DNA of 64,000 nucleotides from JAXMHB01 sp046346965 (GTDB lineage: Bacteria > Pseudomonadota > Gammaproteobacteria > Xanthomonadales > SZUA-5): the NCBI GenBank assembly GCA_046346965.1, contig JAXMHB010000011.1, positions 1 through 64,000 on the forward strand, written 5' to 3'. The translations under genes were made by a program, and so were the position numbers. Numbering within the stretch: position 1 is the stretch's first letter; each line of letters starts with the position of its first letter. Shown here in pieces: positions 8,738-18,338 of the stretch. The notes beneath the pieces are model-generated. The model was not told the DNA's origin, searched no databases, and worked only from the letters and a program-made list of their open reading frames with translations.

Positions 8738-9594
8738 TGCTGAAGCAGGCGGGAAGCTGGACCGGTGAGCCGGTGCCGATCGGCGTGTTCGTGGTCGGCA
8801 GTGAGCCGGCCGAGGCCAATCTGCTGGGCATCTCCGACGAGGCGGTGGCACGGCCGCAGATCGATGTCGCGCGCATCGGCGAGGCGCCGGAGAGCGTGGT
8901 CGAGATGCTCGAACGCGCCCGCGCGGCGCTCGCCGCGCATCGCGAGGGTGCGCCGCATCCGCGCTTCGACCTGCGTACGCTGGATGCCGCTGCGCGCACG
9001 CTGCTGAGCGAGATCCTGGGCGAGGGCGAGGTCGAGATCACGCTCGGCGTGGACCCGCGCTTCCTGGCGCGTGAGTCGGTGCTGCCCGGATTGTGGCGCG
9101 TGCAGGTGGTGGATCTGAACGGCGGCGTGCTGGATGACTGGCTGGAGATCGGCGACGTGCCGGAGGTGGTCCGCGCCGGCGCGCAGGCGATGACGCGCCC
9201 AACGCTGCAGCTGCCGAGCGAGGTGCCCGAGGGCGCAATGAACGCGCCAGCACTGCTGGCAGAGATCGCCGAGCGCATGCAGGACGCGCCCAGCGGCGAG
9301 CCCAATCACGTGATCAACTTCACGCTGCTGCCGATGACGCCGGTGGACAGCGCGCTGCTGACGCGGACGCTGGGCAAAGTGGCGTTCGACAGCCATTCGC
9401 GGGGTTTCGGCAAGGCCAAGGTCTACCTGACCGCGCACCGCAATGTTTGGGGCGTGCAGTACTACAACGGCATCGGCAACGTGATTCTGGACACGCTGGA
9501 GATCGGCAGCGTTCCGGCCGCGCTGTGCGCCGCCCAAGACGACTACCAGGACTCGGCGCAGAGGCTGGCGGAGATTCTGGAGGCCTATGCGTAG
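8734..9594 (+). CDS. hyaF: HyaF/HupH family hydrogenase accessory protein
   Basis: This 286-residue protein belongs to the HupH/HyaF family, required for assembling uptake hydrogenase, probably at the small-subunit stage. Recognisable parts are the central LPGLWRVQVVDLNGGVLDDW region and the C-terminal VYLTAHRNVWGVQYYNG-NVILDTLEIGSVP segment. The ATG at 8734 follows GAGGAGAT and overlaps the hyaE stop as ATGA; nine upstream codons are open but lie inside hyaE. It ends the first tight block of the hydrogenase operon; about 200 nt of repeat DNA separates it from the next gene. Confidence 0.88.
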   Translation: MMLKQAGSWTGEPVPIGVFVVGSEPAEANLLGISDEAVARPQIDVARIGEAPESVVEMLERARAALAAHREGAPHPRFDLRTLDAAARTLLSEILGEGEVEITLGVDPRFLARESVLPGLWRVQVVDLNGGVLDDWLEIGDVPEVVRAGAQAMTRPTLQLPSEVPEGAMNAPALLAEIAERMQDAPSGEPNHVINFTLLPMTPVDSALLTRTLGKVAFDSHSRGFGKAKVYLTAHRNVWGVQYYNGIGNVILDTLEIGSVPAALCAAQDDYQDSAQRLAEILEAYA

Positions 9595-9640
9595 TGGTGA
9601 GTGGTGAGTGGTGAGTAGTGAGTAGTGAGTAGCGAATGGT
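9593..9640. repeat. Short heptamer array (GTGAGTG/GTGAGTA)
   Basis: Six or so imperfect 7-nt units of the form GTGAGTR follow the hyaF stop. A decayed version occurs at 44187-44217. These are simple repeats, not genes. Confidence 0.7.
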
Positions 9641-9642
9641 GG

Positions 9643-9716
9643 AGGTAGCGCGGCTCCGTGCGCGGCGGGGGCTGCGGAAGATCGGCCTGCTGCATCGCGC
9701 CGGCGGCCGCGGCTTT
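9643..9716. repeat. Partial copy of the dispersed repeat arrayed at 48-49 kb
   Basis: The two end blocks, TAGCGCGGCTCCGTGCGCG and CATCGCGCCGGCGGCCGCGG, match the first block of the eight-copy array at 47962-49130. The middle differs. Together with the heptamers it fills the gap between hyaF and the rubredoxin fusion gene. Confidence 0.75.
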
Positions 9717-9791
9717 TCGTGCCCTCGTGCCCTCGTGCCCTCGATCCGGCCTGTCGGGATCGCCGTCGGGCTCTTGTAACAAGGAATCTCT

Positions 9792-10505
9792 ATGTCGCAA
9801 CGCTTCGAAGGCAGCTATCTGGCGAATCCCGGTGCTCTGGCGGAGGACGCGCGGCTGGAGTGCGGCATCTGCTGGACGGTCTACGATCCGAAGATCGGCG
9901 ACATGAGCAATCAGATTCCGCCGGGTACGCCGTTCGCGCGCTTGCCGGAGGGATGGCATTGCCCGTCCTGCGATGCGCCGAAGGAGAAGTTCATGTTGCT
10001 TGATCGGGTCGCCGATCAGGGCGGCGCCGACGTGGTGCCGCTGGATCGCTTGGGGCAGTTGCGTGCCCGCGTGGAGGCCCTGGAGTCCGCCTTCAAGCTG
10101 CGCGAGGCGCGCATGCGCGATTTGCCGATCTACAACGGCCTGTTGCGCGTCGAGGCGGTGGGTGCGCGGCTCTGCGGCGACGATGTGGTCTGCGTGCTGA
10201 TCAGCCCGTGGTTCATGAACATCATCGTGATGCCGCTCGACCCCGCGCGTGCGCAGGGCGCGCCCGAGGGCAGCAAGCGCGATTTGCGCTTTCCCTCCGG
10301 CGACTACGAAACCATCGTCGGCCGTCTGGACGGCGTCGGCTATTACGACGCCATCTCACTGTTTTCACCCATGTTTGAGTTCTCCGATCAGGCGGTCGCG
10401 CGCACCACGGCCGAGGCGGCCGCCGATGGCCTGTTCGAGGCCCCGCCGGCGCCGCCCAGTCGGCGCGCGATGCTCGCGGCAGCACACGGCCACCGCAGCG
10501 GATGA
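9792..10505 (+). CDS. Rubredoxin (HupI)-HybE/HupJ fusion protein
   Basis: This 237-residue protein joins two hydrogenase accessory domains. Residues 20-70 form a rubredoxin with two CxxC pairs (LECGICWTVYDP and WHCPSCDAPKEKF), as in HupI. Residues about 95-215 match the HybE/HupJ assembly chaperone family (MRDLPIYNGLLRVEAVG then SPWFMNIIVMPL). HupI/HoxR-type rubredoxins are thought to protect or support iron-sulphur cluster assembly of the small subunit in oxygen, and HupJ/HybE helps keep the small subunit ready for export. The gene overlaps hupK by 4 nt. An AAGGAATCTC stretch precedes the ATG. Confidence 0.88.
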   Translation: MSQRFEGSYLANPGALAEDARLECGICWTVYDPKIGDMSNQIPPGTPFARLPEGWHCPSCDAPKEKFMLLDRVADQGGADVVPLDRLGQLRARVEALESAFKLREARMRDLPIYNGLLRVEAVGARLCGDDVVCVLISPWFMNIIVMPLDPARAQGAPEGSKRDLRFPSGDYETIVGRLDGVGYYDAISLFSPMFEFSDQAVARTTAEAAADGLFEAPPAPPSRRAMLAAAHGHRSG

Positions 10506-11434
10506 CTGGCGCCGGCCAGGTCCGGGTGACGCTGCTCACACGCGGCGAGGAGATACTGTCGCTCAGCGCGCAGGCGGAACGACCGCTGGGCGTACTGCGC
10601 CTGCTGCAGGGGCGCCCATTGGCCGAGGGCCTGCGCTGGCTGACGCTGATGTTCCCGCTATGCGGGATGGCGCATGGACTGGCGGCGCTGGCTGCCGTCG
10701 AGGCAGCGCTCGGCTGTCCGGCAGGCCCGGCACATCGACAGGCGCGTCGACTGCTGCTGGCCGCGGATGTCGCAGCCGCACATCAATGGCGTTGCGCGCT
10801 CGATTGGCCGGCTTTGGCCGGGCGCGAGCCGGATGTGGCAGCGTTGGCGGCGGCGCGCCGCCGCACCGATGCCATCGCGCTGGCCTTGTACCCGGCCGGG
10901 GATGTGCTAAGGCCCGGCGGCGGACACCTGCAGCCGGATACAGGTCGCCTGGCCGCGCTGGCAGAGGCAGACGGCGCCGAGGATCCGCGGCGCCGTCTGG
11001 CGGATGTGCAAAATGCGCTGAGCGCGGCGCTGCGCGGTGCCGACGCCACGCTGCAGCCGGCAATCACGCAGCGTCTACAGGCCATGGCAGAGGCCGCCAT
11101 CGCGCAGCGTGTGGCGCTGCGAGCGCAGTTGTCGATCCCGCCGTCGGCCGCGGACCCCGGCGCGACGGTTGCAGCAGCAACGGGCGTCTTCCAGGGCAGT
11201 GCCGAGGTGGAGACCGCCCGCGGCCCCTTGGACTACCGGATCAGTCTCGCCGACGGTCTCTGGCGGGAGTGCCTGATCGAGGCGCCGATCGATCGCCTGT
11301 TCGCCGCCCACGGCGAGGCCGGCGCCTGGCTGCAGCGTCTGCGTCGCGCCGCCGATCCAGTCGCTGCCACGCGCTGGATGATCGCTGCCCTGGATCCCTG
11401 CGCCGGCGTGCAGATCGATCACCGAAGCGCTTGA
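10502..11434 (+). CDS. hupK: HupK-like hydrogenase maturation scaffold
   Basis: This 310-residue protein is a diverged relative of the hydrogenase large subunit, as HupK proteins are. Traces of the two metal-binding regions remain: MFPLCGMAHG replaces the RICGVC motif, and ALDPCAGVQI near the C terminus replaces DPCxxC. It is thought to act as a scaffold during Fe(CN)2CO assembly in oxygen-tolerant systems. The middle is Ala/Arg-rich and poorly conserved. It is the last gene of the hydrogenase cluster in the window; no hypA, B, D or E follows, so those must lie elsewhere. Confidence 0.8.
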   Translation: MTGAGQVRVTLLTRGEEILSLSAQAERPLGVLRLLQGRPLAEGLRWLTLMFPLCGMAHGLAALAAVEAALGCPAGPAHRQARRLLLAADVAAAHQWRCALDWPALAGREPDVAALAAARRRTDAIALALYPAGDVLRPGGGHLQPDTGRLAALAEADGAEDPRRRLADVQNALSAALRGADATLQPAITQRLQAMAEAAIAQRVALRAQLSIPPSAADPGATVAAATGVFQGSAEVETARGPLDYRISLADGLWRECLIEAPIDRLFAAHGEAGAWLQRLRRAADPVAATRWMIAALDPCAGVQIDHRSA

Positions 11435-11514
11435 CGCGGGCTCAGGCTATGCAGGCAATGAGAGATTGCCAGCAACCCACTCGGCGCGGTTCCCGATCGG
11501 ACGGCGCGTCGGCT

Positions 11515-11895
11515 TCAATCGGTCTTGAAGGTCCATTCGTCAAAGGCGTCCAAATAGAACAAGTGAACCTTGTCGCCGCCCATGGTGGTGCGCTCCACCC
11601 GTCCATCGGCATGCGTCACCTGAAACGAGTACTCGACCTTGACCGGGCAGACGTCCTCGGCCGCCTTGCCCCACTCGACCTGCTTCTGCGTGATCCGGCC
11701 AGTCTTGATGGCACTGAACTCGAAGCCTGAGACATCTGTGATTTTCCAGGTCTCGCGTTCGGACGTGGTCCAGTAGTCCTGGGAGATGTAGCGCGTCACC
11801 GCAGCCTCCACGGCTGCTTGATCCGGACAATCGAGCGCCGCAGCGACCGGCGCAAACGTCATCCACCCCATGGCGCACACCCAGCGCATGTACAT
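11515..11895 (-). CDS. Small exported protein of unknown function
   Basis: This 126-residue protein opens with a signal-peptide-like stretch (MYMRWVCAMGWMTFAPVAAALDC). The mature part has two cysteines (LDCPDQ and EDVCPVK), possibly a disulphide, and beta-strand character (VKVEYSFQVTHADGRVERTT). The ATG at 11895 follows CAGGGGGCTGAT; an upstream extension to 12000 lacks a site and looks non-coding. I do not recognise a family. It converges on hupK across an 80-nt gap. Confidence 0.65.
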   Translation of the reverse strand: MYMRWVCAMGWMTFAPVAAALDCPDQAAVEAAVTRYISQDYWTTSERETWKITDVSGFEFSAIKTGRITQKQVEWGKAAEDVCPVKVEYSFQVTHADGRVERTTMGGDKVHLFYLDAFDEWTFKTD

Positions 11896-12158
11896 ATCAG
11901 CCCCCTGATCGGCCGCAGCGCACGGCACCAAGCGACTATAGGCCGGCTCGCCGAATGGCAGGAGGCGCGTCGATGCCGGCCGTCGGCCAGCTGAATGCAA
12001 AGCAACCGTGAAGCCAGACTTCAGCGCACGTCAAGCGAAGGTTCAGCGGCGCTGAACGCCTGTCGGTGGGGCGGAACCCTGGGTCGATTCTGGGTTCACA
12101 CTTCTGCCTGGACGGATGCATGCCGTCCGGTGCACTCCATCGCTACAGGAGAACCACG

Positions 12159-12497
12159 ATGCAGATTGAAGTGATCGACCAGCAGCAGACCGACCCGCAG
12201 CGCCTGCGTTCCGAGTTCACCGTGCGCGCGCTGCGCGCGCTCGACCGACTGGCGCCCGGCATCCACAAGCTGGTTGCGCGATTTCGTGATCTGAACGGAC
12301 CCAAAGGCGGCGTGGACCACGCATGTTCCATCGAGGTGGCGCTGCGGGACGGCAGCAGCTTTCGCGCCGAGGCGCGCGCCAGTCAGCTGCTGACGGCGCT
12401 CGATGACGCCCTGGGTCGATTGGTCCGCCGTATCGACGCCGCGCGCAAGCGCCAGATCGCTCGGCGCCGCCCGCCACAGCTGGCCTGGCAGCGCTAA
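12159..12497 (+). CDS. HPF/RaiA family ribosome-associated protein
   Basis: This 111-residue protein resembles the ribosome hibernation/stress family: an N-terminal beta-alpha unit (MQIEVID), VRALRALDRLAPGIHKLVARFRDLNGPKGGVDHACSIEVAL with the typical RDLNG.KGG.D..C pattern, then ALDDALGRLVRRIDAAR. These proteins bind the 30S decoding region to silence or protect ribosomes. The ATG at 12159 was chosen over the upstream-open frame because ACAGGAGAACC precedes it. A strong hairpin follows the stop. It is monocistronic. Confidence 0.78.
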   Translation: MQIEVIDQQQTDPQRLRSEFTVRALRALDRLAPGIHKLVARFRDLNGPKGGVDHACSIEVALRDGSSFRAEARASQLLTALDDALGRLVRRIDAARKRQIARRRPPQLAWQR

Positions 12498-12506
12498 GCT
12501 AACACC

Positions 12507-12540
12507 ACGCCGGTGCGCGGGAGTCGCCGCGCACCGGCGT
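12507..12540 (+). terminator. Hairpin terminator after the HPF-like gene
   Basis: A 14-bp perfect stem (ACGCCGGTGCGCGG / CCGCGCACCGGCGT) with a 6-nt loop is followed by TTC. The core CCGGTGCGCGG stem recurs at 13580-13607. Confidence 0.65.
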
Positions 12541-12579
12541 TTCACCTGAGTGATTTCGCCTCGAACCTGGGCTGAGCAA

Positions 12580-13557
12580 TCAACCGCCGTCGCGTCCCGC
12601 ACGCCGACGCGCCTGCAGACTCGCCACGATGGCTTCGGCGATCCGCCAATCCTGCGGCGACATCGAATCGCGCCGGATGTCGAGCAAACTCGCCCCTGTC
12701 GCACAATTCCCGCGCTCCATGCAGGCGGTCATTGTGTACGCCCGATCAGGTGCGCACAGCGGTCCGTTGCGGCAGGCGATGATCGCCGCCACGGCTTCGC
12801 TGAGTTGGTAACCGCGCCCCGCGTCCCAGGTTCCGAGCGAATGGTCGCGCAACAGGGAGTAGAAGGGGCCCGATTGATCTGTCGCCAGATGAGAGAGCGC
12901 GCGCGCAGTCAGCGGATTTCTGGCCTGCAGCAAGCTGTCCAGCCATTCGCGCGTGACTGCTTCGTCAGGTTGCTCCTGAGCGTAGATCTTCTGGTCCAGT
13001 ATGTTGGCGCGACCAATTTCTAATTCGTCTTCGAGCACAGCCTGATCAAGTTCTGCGCTCGCTCGTGCGTTGACGACTTCAGGGGAATTGCGGTCGATGC
13101 CCGCGCAATAGCCTTGCAGAAAATGTCTAAGGGCTGCCAGATGGACTGCGGGCGACTGGGGTTCCCGCATGGTCTGGTAGGCACCTTGCGCCGATAAGCA
13201 TGCCAGCAGCGTGGCATTCTTGATTTCGGCTCGCTCGCTGGACGTCGGGAGTTTGGAGATCTCTCGGAGCAAGTCCTTGGCCCGCGGCAGCGCCAACAAG
13301 TGCGCCACGTCGGGTGCGCCGTTCAACGTCCAATCGTTGTCATTGGGATTGTCTCCCGAAGCCGACCGGCGCTCGATTGGTAACCCCGCGCCCGGGTTTG
13401 CTGCCCTGTCATGTGGCGGCGCCAGATCACTCGATGCCCTAAGCCCAAACGGCGGCGAAAACTCAACAGTGCTGTCGCCCCGGCGCAAGATTAGGCCAAT
13501 CGTCAGAGCGACAATGAAGCCCGCGCAAAGCGCGAATCCCAGGCGGCGTTTGTTCAT
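12580..13557 (-). CDS. Membrane-anchored protein of unknown function
   Basis: This 325-residue protein has an N-terminal signal anchor (residues about 7-25, LGFALCAGFIVALTIGLIL) followed by a low-complexity linker and a soluble, largely helical domain from about residue 90. Four cysteines near the C terminus (AIIACRNGPLC, MTACMERGNC) could form disulphides in the periplasm. The ATG at 13557 was chosen because it gives the membrane anchor; no strong ribosome site is visible. It lies between two copies of the same hairpin sequence. Family not recognised. Confidence 0.65.
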   Translation of the reverse strand: MNKRRLGFALCAGFIVALTIGLILRRGDSTVEFSPPFGLRASSDLAPPHDRAANPGAGLPIERRSASGDNPNDNDWTLNGAPDVAHLLALPRAKDLLREISKLPTSSERAEIKNATLLACLSAQGAYQTMREPQSPAVHLAALRHFLQGYCAGIDRNSPEVVNARASAELDQAVLEDELEIGRANILDQKIYAQEQPDEAVTREWLDSLLQARNPLTARALSHLATDQSGPFYSLLRDHSLGTWDAGRGYQLSEAVAAIIACRNGPLCAPDRAYTMTACMERGNCATGASLLDIRRDSMSPQDWRIAEAIVASLQARRRAGRDGG

Positions 13558-13579
13558 CAGAGCAAGCGAGACCGAGTTG

Positions 13580-13607
13580 CCGGTGCGCGGCAATCGCCGC
13601 GCACCGG
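13580..13607 (-). terminator. Hairpin downstream of the acyl-CoA dehydrogenase gene
   Basis: An 11-bp perfect stem (CCGGTGCGCGG / CCGCGCACCGG) with a 6-nt loop lies 8 nt past the acyl-CoA dehydrogenase stop. It is nearly the same hairpin as at 12507-12540, so it may be a dispersed palindrome used as a terminator. Confidence 0.6.
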
Positions 13608-13615
13608 TTTCAGGC

Positions 13616-14779
<1,164 letters not shown>

Positions 14780-14934
14780 TGCTGCGGCACTCCAATAGCA
14801 CGGGGCGAGGCGCGCGATTCTAGCGACAGCGGGTCAAGGGGATGCCGAGGCTTTGCTCGAATCTGCGCGCGGCGGGTCTGCGGGCGACAAGCGCTGCCTA
14901 TACTCGGCGCTGTCCAGGGTTCCAAGGTCTGCTC

Positions 14935-16926
14935 ATGCACACTCGCATCGCCCCGCTGCTGCGCCTGCTCGGCATCCCGTTGATCGCTGCGCTGGCCGCC
15001 TGCGCCACGCCTCAGCCCGAACCGAGCGCCGCGCCCGCGCCCGAGGCGACGATGCGCATCGAGGGCGTGCCGGAGTCCGATGCGGCGCTGAAGGACGCGC
15101 TGCGGCGCTATCAGAACGTGCGCCCCGCCAGTTTTCTGGGCTGGCTGCCAGGCGATCAGGGTGTGCTGATCTCGGTGCGCTATGGCGATGTGCCGCAGTT
15201 GGCGGCGGTGCACGCGCCGGAAGGCATGCACACGCAGCTGACTTTCTTCGACGAGCCCATCCTGCAAGCCTGGGTGAGCCCGAATGCGGCCGTCAACGGC
15301 GCCATTTTCGCCAAGGATGTGGGCGGCAACGAGTACTACCAGCTGCATTTTCTGAACTTCGCCGATGGCAGTACGCGGCTGCTGACCGACGGCAAATCGC
15401 GCAACGAAAGCGTGGTGTTCGCGCCCGACGGCCGTCGCTACGCTTACTCGAGCACGCAGCGCACCGGGCGCGATTTTGACGTCTGGGTGGGCCACCTCGA
15501 CGGCAACGCACCCACGCAATTGGTGGTGCAGGATGGCGGCAGCTGGTATCCGCTCGACTTCTCGCCGGATGGAAAATCGCTGCTGGTACAGCAGTCCTTC
15601 TCGATCTCCGACGCACGCCTGTTTCTGGTCGACCTGATGACCGGCGCCAAGCGCCGTATCGAAGTCGGGCGCGGCACCAGCTTCGATGGCGGCGCGCGCT
15701 TCGAGCCGGATGGCAAGTATCTGCTGGCGCTGTCGAATGCGCTCGGCGAGTTCGTCCAGCTGGTGCGGATCAACCTGGACGATGGCGTGGTCGTGCCGCT
15801 GTTCCCGGATCAGCGCTGGGACGTCGAGGCGATCGATCTCAGCGCGGACGGCCGCTACCTGGCAGTGATGCGCAATGTCGATGGCAGCAGCCACGTCAGC
15901 ATCCACGATCGCCAGCAGGATCTGGCTGAAGTGCGTTCAATGAAGTTGGACTATGGCGTGGTGCAGGCCATGCACTTCAATCACGAGGGCACCGAGATCG
16001 GCATGGGCATCAGCGGCCCGCAGGTGCCGGGCGATGTGTATTCGCGTTCGATCAACGGTGGCGTGCTGACGCGCTGGACGCGCGGCGAAACCGGCGGGCT
16101 GAATGCCGACCAGTTCATCATGCCGACGCTGATCCGTTATGGCGCGCACGACAATGACGTCAACTATGCCGGTCTGCCGCGGCAGATTCCGGCCTATGTC
16201 TACAAGCCGCTGGAGGCCGGCCCGCACCCGGTGCTGATCATCATTCACGGCGGCCCGGAGGCGCAGAGCCGCCCGCAGTTCAACGAGTTCATCCAGTTCC
16301 TGCTGGCCGAGCGCAAGATGGCGGTGATCGTCCCCAATGTGCGCGGGTCGGCCGGCTACGGCAAAACCTATTTGGCGCTCGACAATGGTCGCCTGCGCGA
16401 GGACTCGGTCAAGGACATCGGTTCGCTGATCGGCTGGATCGGCACGCAGCCGGAGTTTGATCGCGAACGCATTGCGGTGTACGGCGGCAGCTATGGTGGC
16501 TACATGGTGCTGGCCTCGCTGGTGCATTACTCCGATCAGCTGCGCGCCGGCGTCGACATCGTCGGCATCAGCAACTTCGTCACCTTCCTGCAGAACACCA
16601 ATCCCTACCGCGTGGATCAGCGTCGTCCGGAATACGGGGACGAGCGCGATTCGGCCATGCGCGAGTTCTTGCAGAGCATTTCGCCGCTGACGCATGCCGA
16701 CCGCATCCGCCGTCCGCTGTTCGTCATCCAGGGCGCCAACGATCCGCGCGTACCGGCCAGCGAGGCCGAGCAGATCCTCGCGGCGGTGCGCGAGAACGGC
16801 GCCGAGGCCTGGTACATGCTGGCGCCGGATGAGGGCCACGGCTTCCGCAAAAAGGGCAACAAGGACCGCATGGGCGAGGCCGTAGTCGAGTTTCTGGACC
16901 GTCACGTGCTGGCGCCGCAGCCATGA
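14935..16926 (+). CDS. S9 family prolyl oligopeptidase-like lipoprotein
   Basis: This is a serine peptidase of the acylaminoacyl-peptidase/dipeptidyl peptidase type (663 aa). An N-terminal lipoprotein signal ends in the lipobox LAAC, so it should be anchored in the outer or inner membrane facing the periplasm. A beta-propeller region covers about residues 55-390 (repeated FSPDGK, FEPDGKY, LSADGRY). The alpha/beta-hydrolase domain follows with HGGPE, the nucleophile motif GGSYGGYM, Asp in GANDPRVP and His in DEGHGF. The ATG at 14935 was chosen because it begins the signal peptide. The stop overlaps the amidase start (ATGA). Confidence 0.93.
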   Translation: MHTRIAPLLRLLGIPLIAALAACATPQPEPSAAPAPEATMRIEGVPESDAALKDALRRYQNVRPASFLGWLPGDQGVLISVRYGDVPQLAAVHAPEGMHTQLTFFDEPILQAWVSPNAAVNGAIFAKDVGGNEYYQLHFLNFADGSTRLLTDGKSRNESVVFAPDGRRYAYSSTQRTGRDFDVWVGHLDGNAPTQLVVQDGGSWYPLDFSPDGKSLLVQQSFSISDARLFLVDLMTGAKRRIEVGRGTSFDGGARFEPDGKYLLALSNALGEFVQLVRINLDDGVVVPLFPDQRWDVEAIDLSADGRYLAVMRNVDGSSHVSIHDRQQDLAEVRSMKLDYGVVQAMHFNHEGTEIGMGISGPQVPGDVYSRSINGGVLTRWTRGETGGLNADQFIMPTLIRYGAHDNDVNYAGLPRQIPAYVYKPLEAGPHPVLIIIHGGPEAQSRPQFNEFIQFLLAERKMAVIVPNVRGSAGYGKTYLALDNGRLREDSVKDIGSLIGWIGTQPEFDRERIAVYGGSYGGYMVLASLVHYSDQLRAGVDIVGISNFVTFLQNTNPYRVDQRRPEYGDERDSAMREFLQSISPLTHADRIRRPLFVIQGANDPRVPASEAEQILAAVRENGAEAWYMLAPDEGHGFRKKGNKDRMGEAVVEFLDRHVLAPQP

Positions 16927-18269
16927 ACCCGCTGCTGCAACTCGGCGCCGCCGCGGCTGCGGCCGAACTGGCCGCCGGGACCTGCAGCGCGCGCGACCTC
17001 ACCCAGGCCTGCCTGGACGCCATCGCCGCGGACAATCCGCGCATCAACGCCTGGCTGCACATCGATGCCGCCGGCGCACTGGCGCAGGCCGCTGCCAGCG
17101 ATGAGCGCCGGCGCTTGCGGCGCGCTTACCATCCGCTGGACGGCATTCCGGTCGGCATCAAGGACAACATCGCGGTGGCCGGCATGCCGTTGACGGTGGG
17201 ACTGGCCGCACGCCGCGCGCAGTTCGCCAGCGAGGATGCGTGGTGCGTGACCCGGCTGCGCCGCGCTGGCGCGGTGATTCTCGGCAAACTGCATTTGCAT
17301 GAAGGCGCCCTCGGCGCCGACAGCGACAATCCGCATTTTGGCCCCTGCCACAATCCGCATCGCATCGGCTACTCGCCCGGCGGGTCCAGCGGCGGCTCGG
17401 CGGCCGCGTTGGCGGCCGGCCATTGCCCACTGACCTTGGGCAGCGACACCATGGGCTCGGTGCGCATCCCCGCCGCCTACTGCGGCGTGGTTGGCATGAA
17501 GCCCAGCTTCGGTCGCGTGTCCCAGCGCGGACTGGTGAGCGCGTCGCGACGCCTCGATCACATCGGTCCGATGGCGCGCCGCGTGGCTGATCTGGCGCCG
17601 GTGTTTCAGCAGATTTCCGGTCTGGACGTGCACGACGCGCAGTCGCGCGTGGTGCCGTTGGCGCACAGCGAGCGCGCACCGACGCAGATCCGCGTGGGCG
17701 TGCTGGCCGATCTGTCGGCGCATGGTGTCGAGCCGGAGGTCATCCGGGTCTTCGAGCAGGCGATCGCACAGATCGGCGCGCTGCTGCCGCGCATGCAGCG
17801 GGTGGCATTCGACGATTACGATTTTGCCCGCACCCGCCGCGCCGGCCTGCTGATGTGCGAGGCCGAGATGGCGGTGACGCATGCGGCCGATCTGGCGGCG
17901 CATCCAGACGGCTACTCGCCCGCGCTGCGCTCGATGCTGGATTACCCCCGCAGCCGCAGCGCCGTCGATCTGGCGGCCGCGCAGATGCGCATCGAGCAGG
18001 CGGTGCTGAAGTCGCGTCAGGTGTTTGCCAGCGTGGATGTGCTGCTGACGCCCACCACGCCGCAGCCGGCTTTTGCTTTCGGCACGCCGGTGCCGGCCAA
18101 TCAGGCCGATCTGACCAGTTTCGCGAACTTTGCTGGCGTACCGGCGCTCAGCCTGCCGATGGGCTGTACCCGCGACGGGCTGCCGCTCGGCCTGCAGCTG
18201 ATCGGTCCGATCGGCAGCGATCTGCAGTTGATGGCGCTGGGCGAGCGTATCGAAGCGCTGCTGGCCTGA
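16923..18269 (+). CDS. Amidase signature family enzyme
   Basis: This amidase signature hydrolase (448 aa) has the Ser-cisSer-Lys triad context: GIKDNIAV supplies the Lys, GGSSGGSAAALAAG the Gly/Ser-rich core, and GSDTMGSVRIPAAYCGVVGMKPS the nucleophile region. Family members hydrolyse amides or act in GatA-type transamidation, but no gatB or gatC lies nearby, so it is probably a stand-alone amidase. It is translationally coupled to the upstream S9 peptidase, which suggests a joint role in peptide or amide degradation. Confidence 0.9.
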   Translation: MNPLLQLGAAAAAAELAAGTCSARDLTQACLDAIAADNPRINAWLHIDAAGALAQAAASDERRRLRRAYHPLDGIPVGIKDNIAVAGMPLTVGLAARRAQFASEDAWCVTRLRRAGAVILGKLHLHEGALGADSDNPHFGPCHNPHRIGYSPGGSSGGSAAALAAGHCPLTLGSDTMGSVRIPAAYCGVVGMKPSFGRVSQRGLVSASRRLDHIGPMARRVADLAPVFQQISGLDVHDAQSRVVPLAHSERAPTQIRVGVLADLSAHGVEPEVIRVFEQAIAQIGALLPRMQRVAFDDYDFARTRRAGLLMCEAEMAVTHAADLAAHPDGYSPALRSMLDYPRSRSAVDLAAAQMRIEQAVLKSRQVFASVDVLLTPTTPQPAFAFGTPVPANQADLTSFANFAGVPALSLPMGCTRDGLPLGLQLIGPIGSDLQLMALGERIEALLA

Positions 18270-18338
18270 GCGCGGGCTATTGATTCCGACGCGGCCGCCC
18301 CCAGTTTGCGCGCCGTCTCCACTTTCACGGATCTCGCC

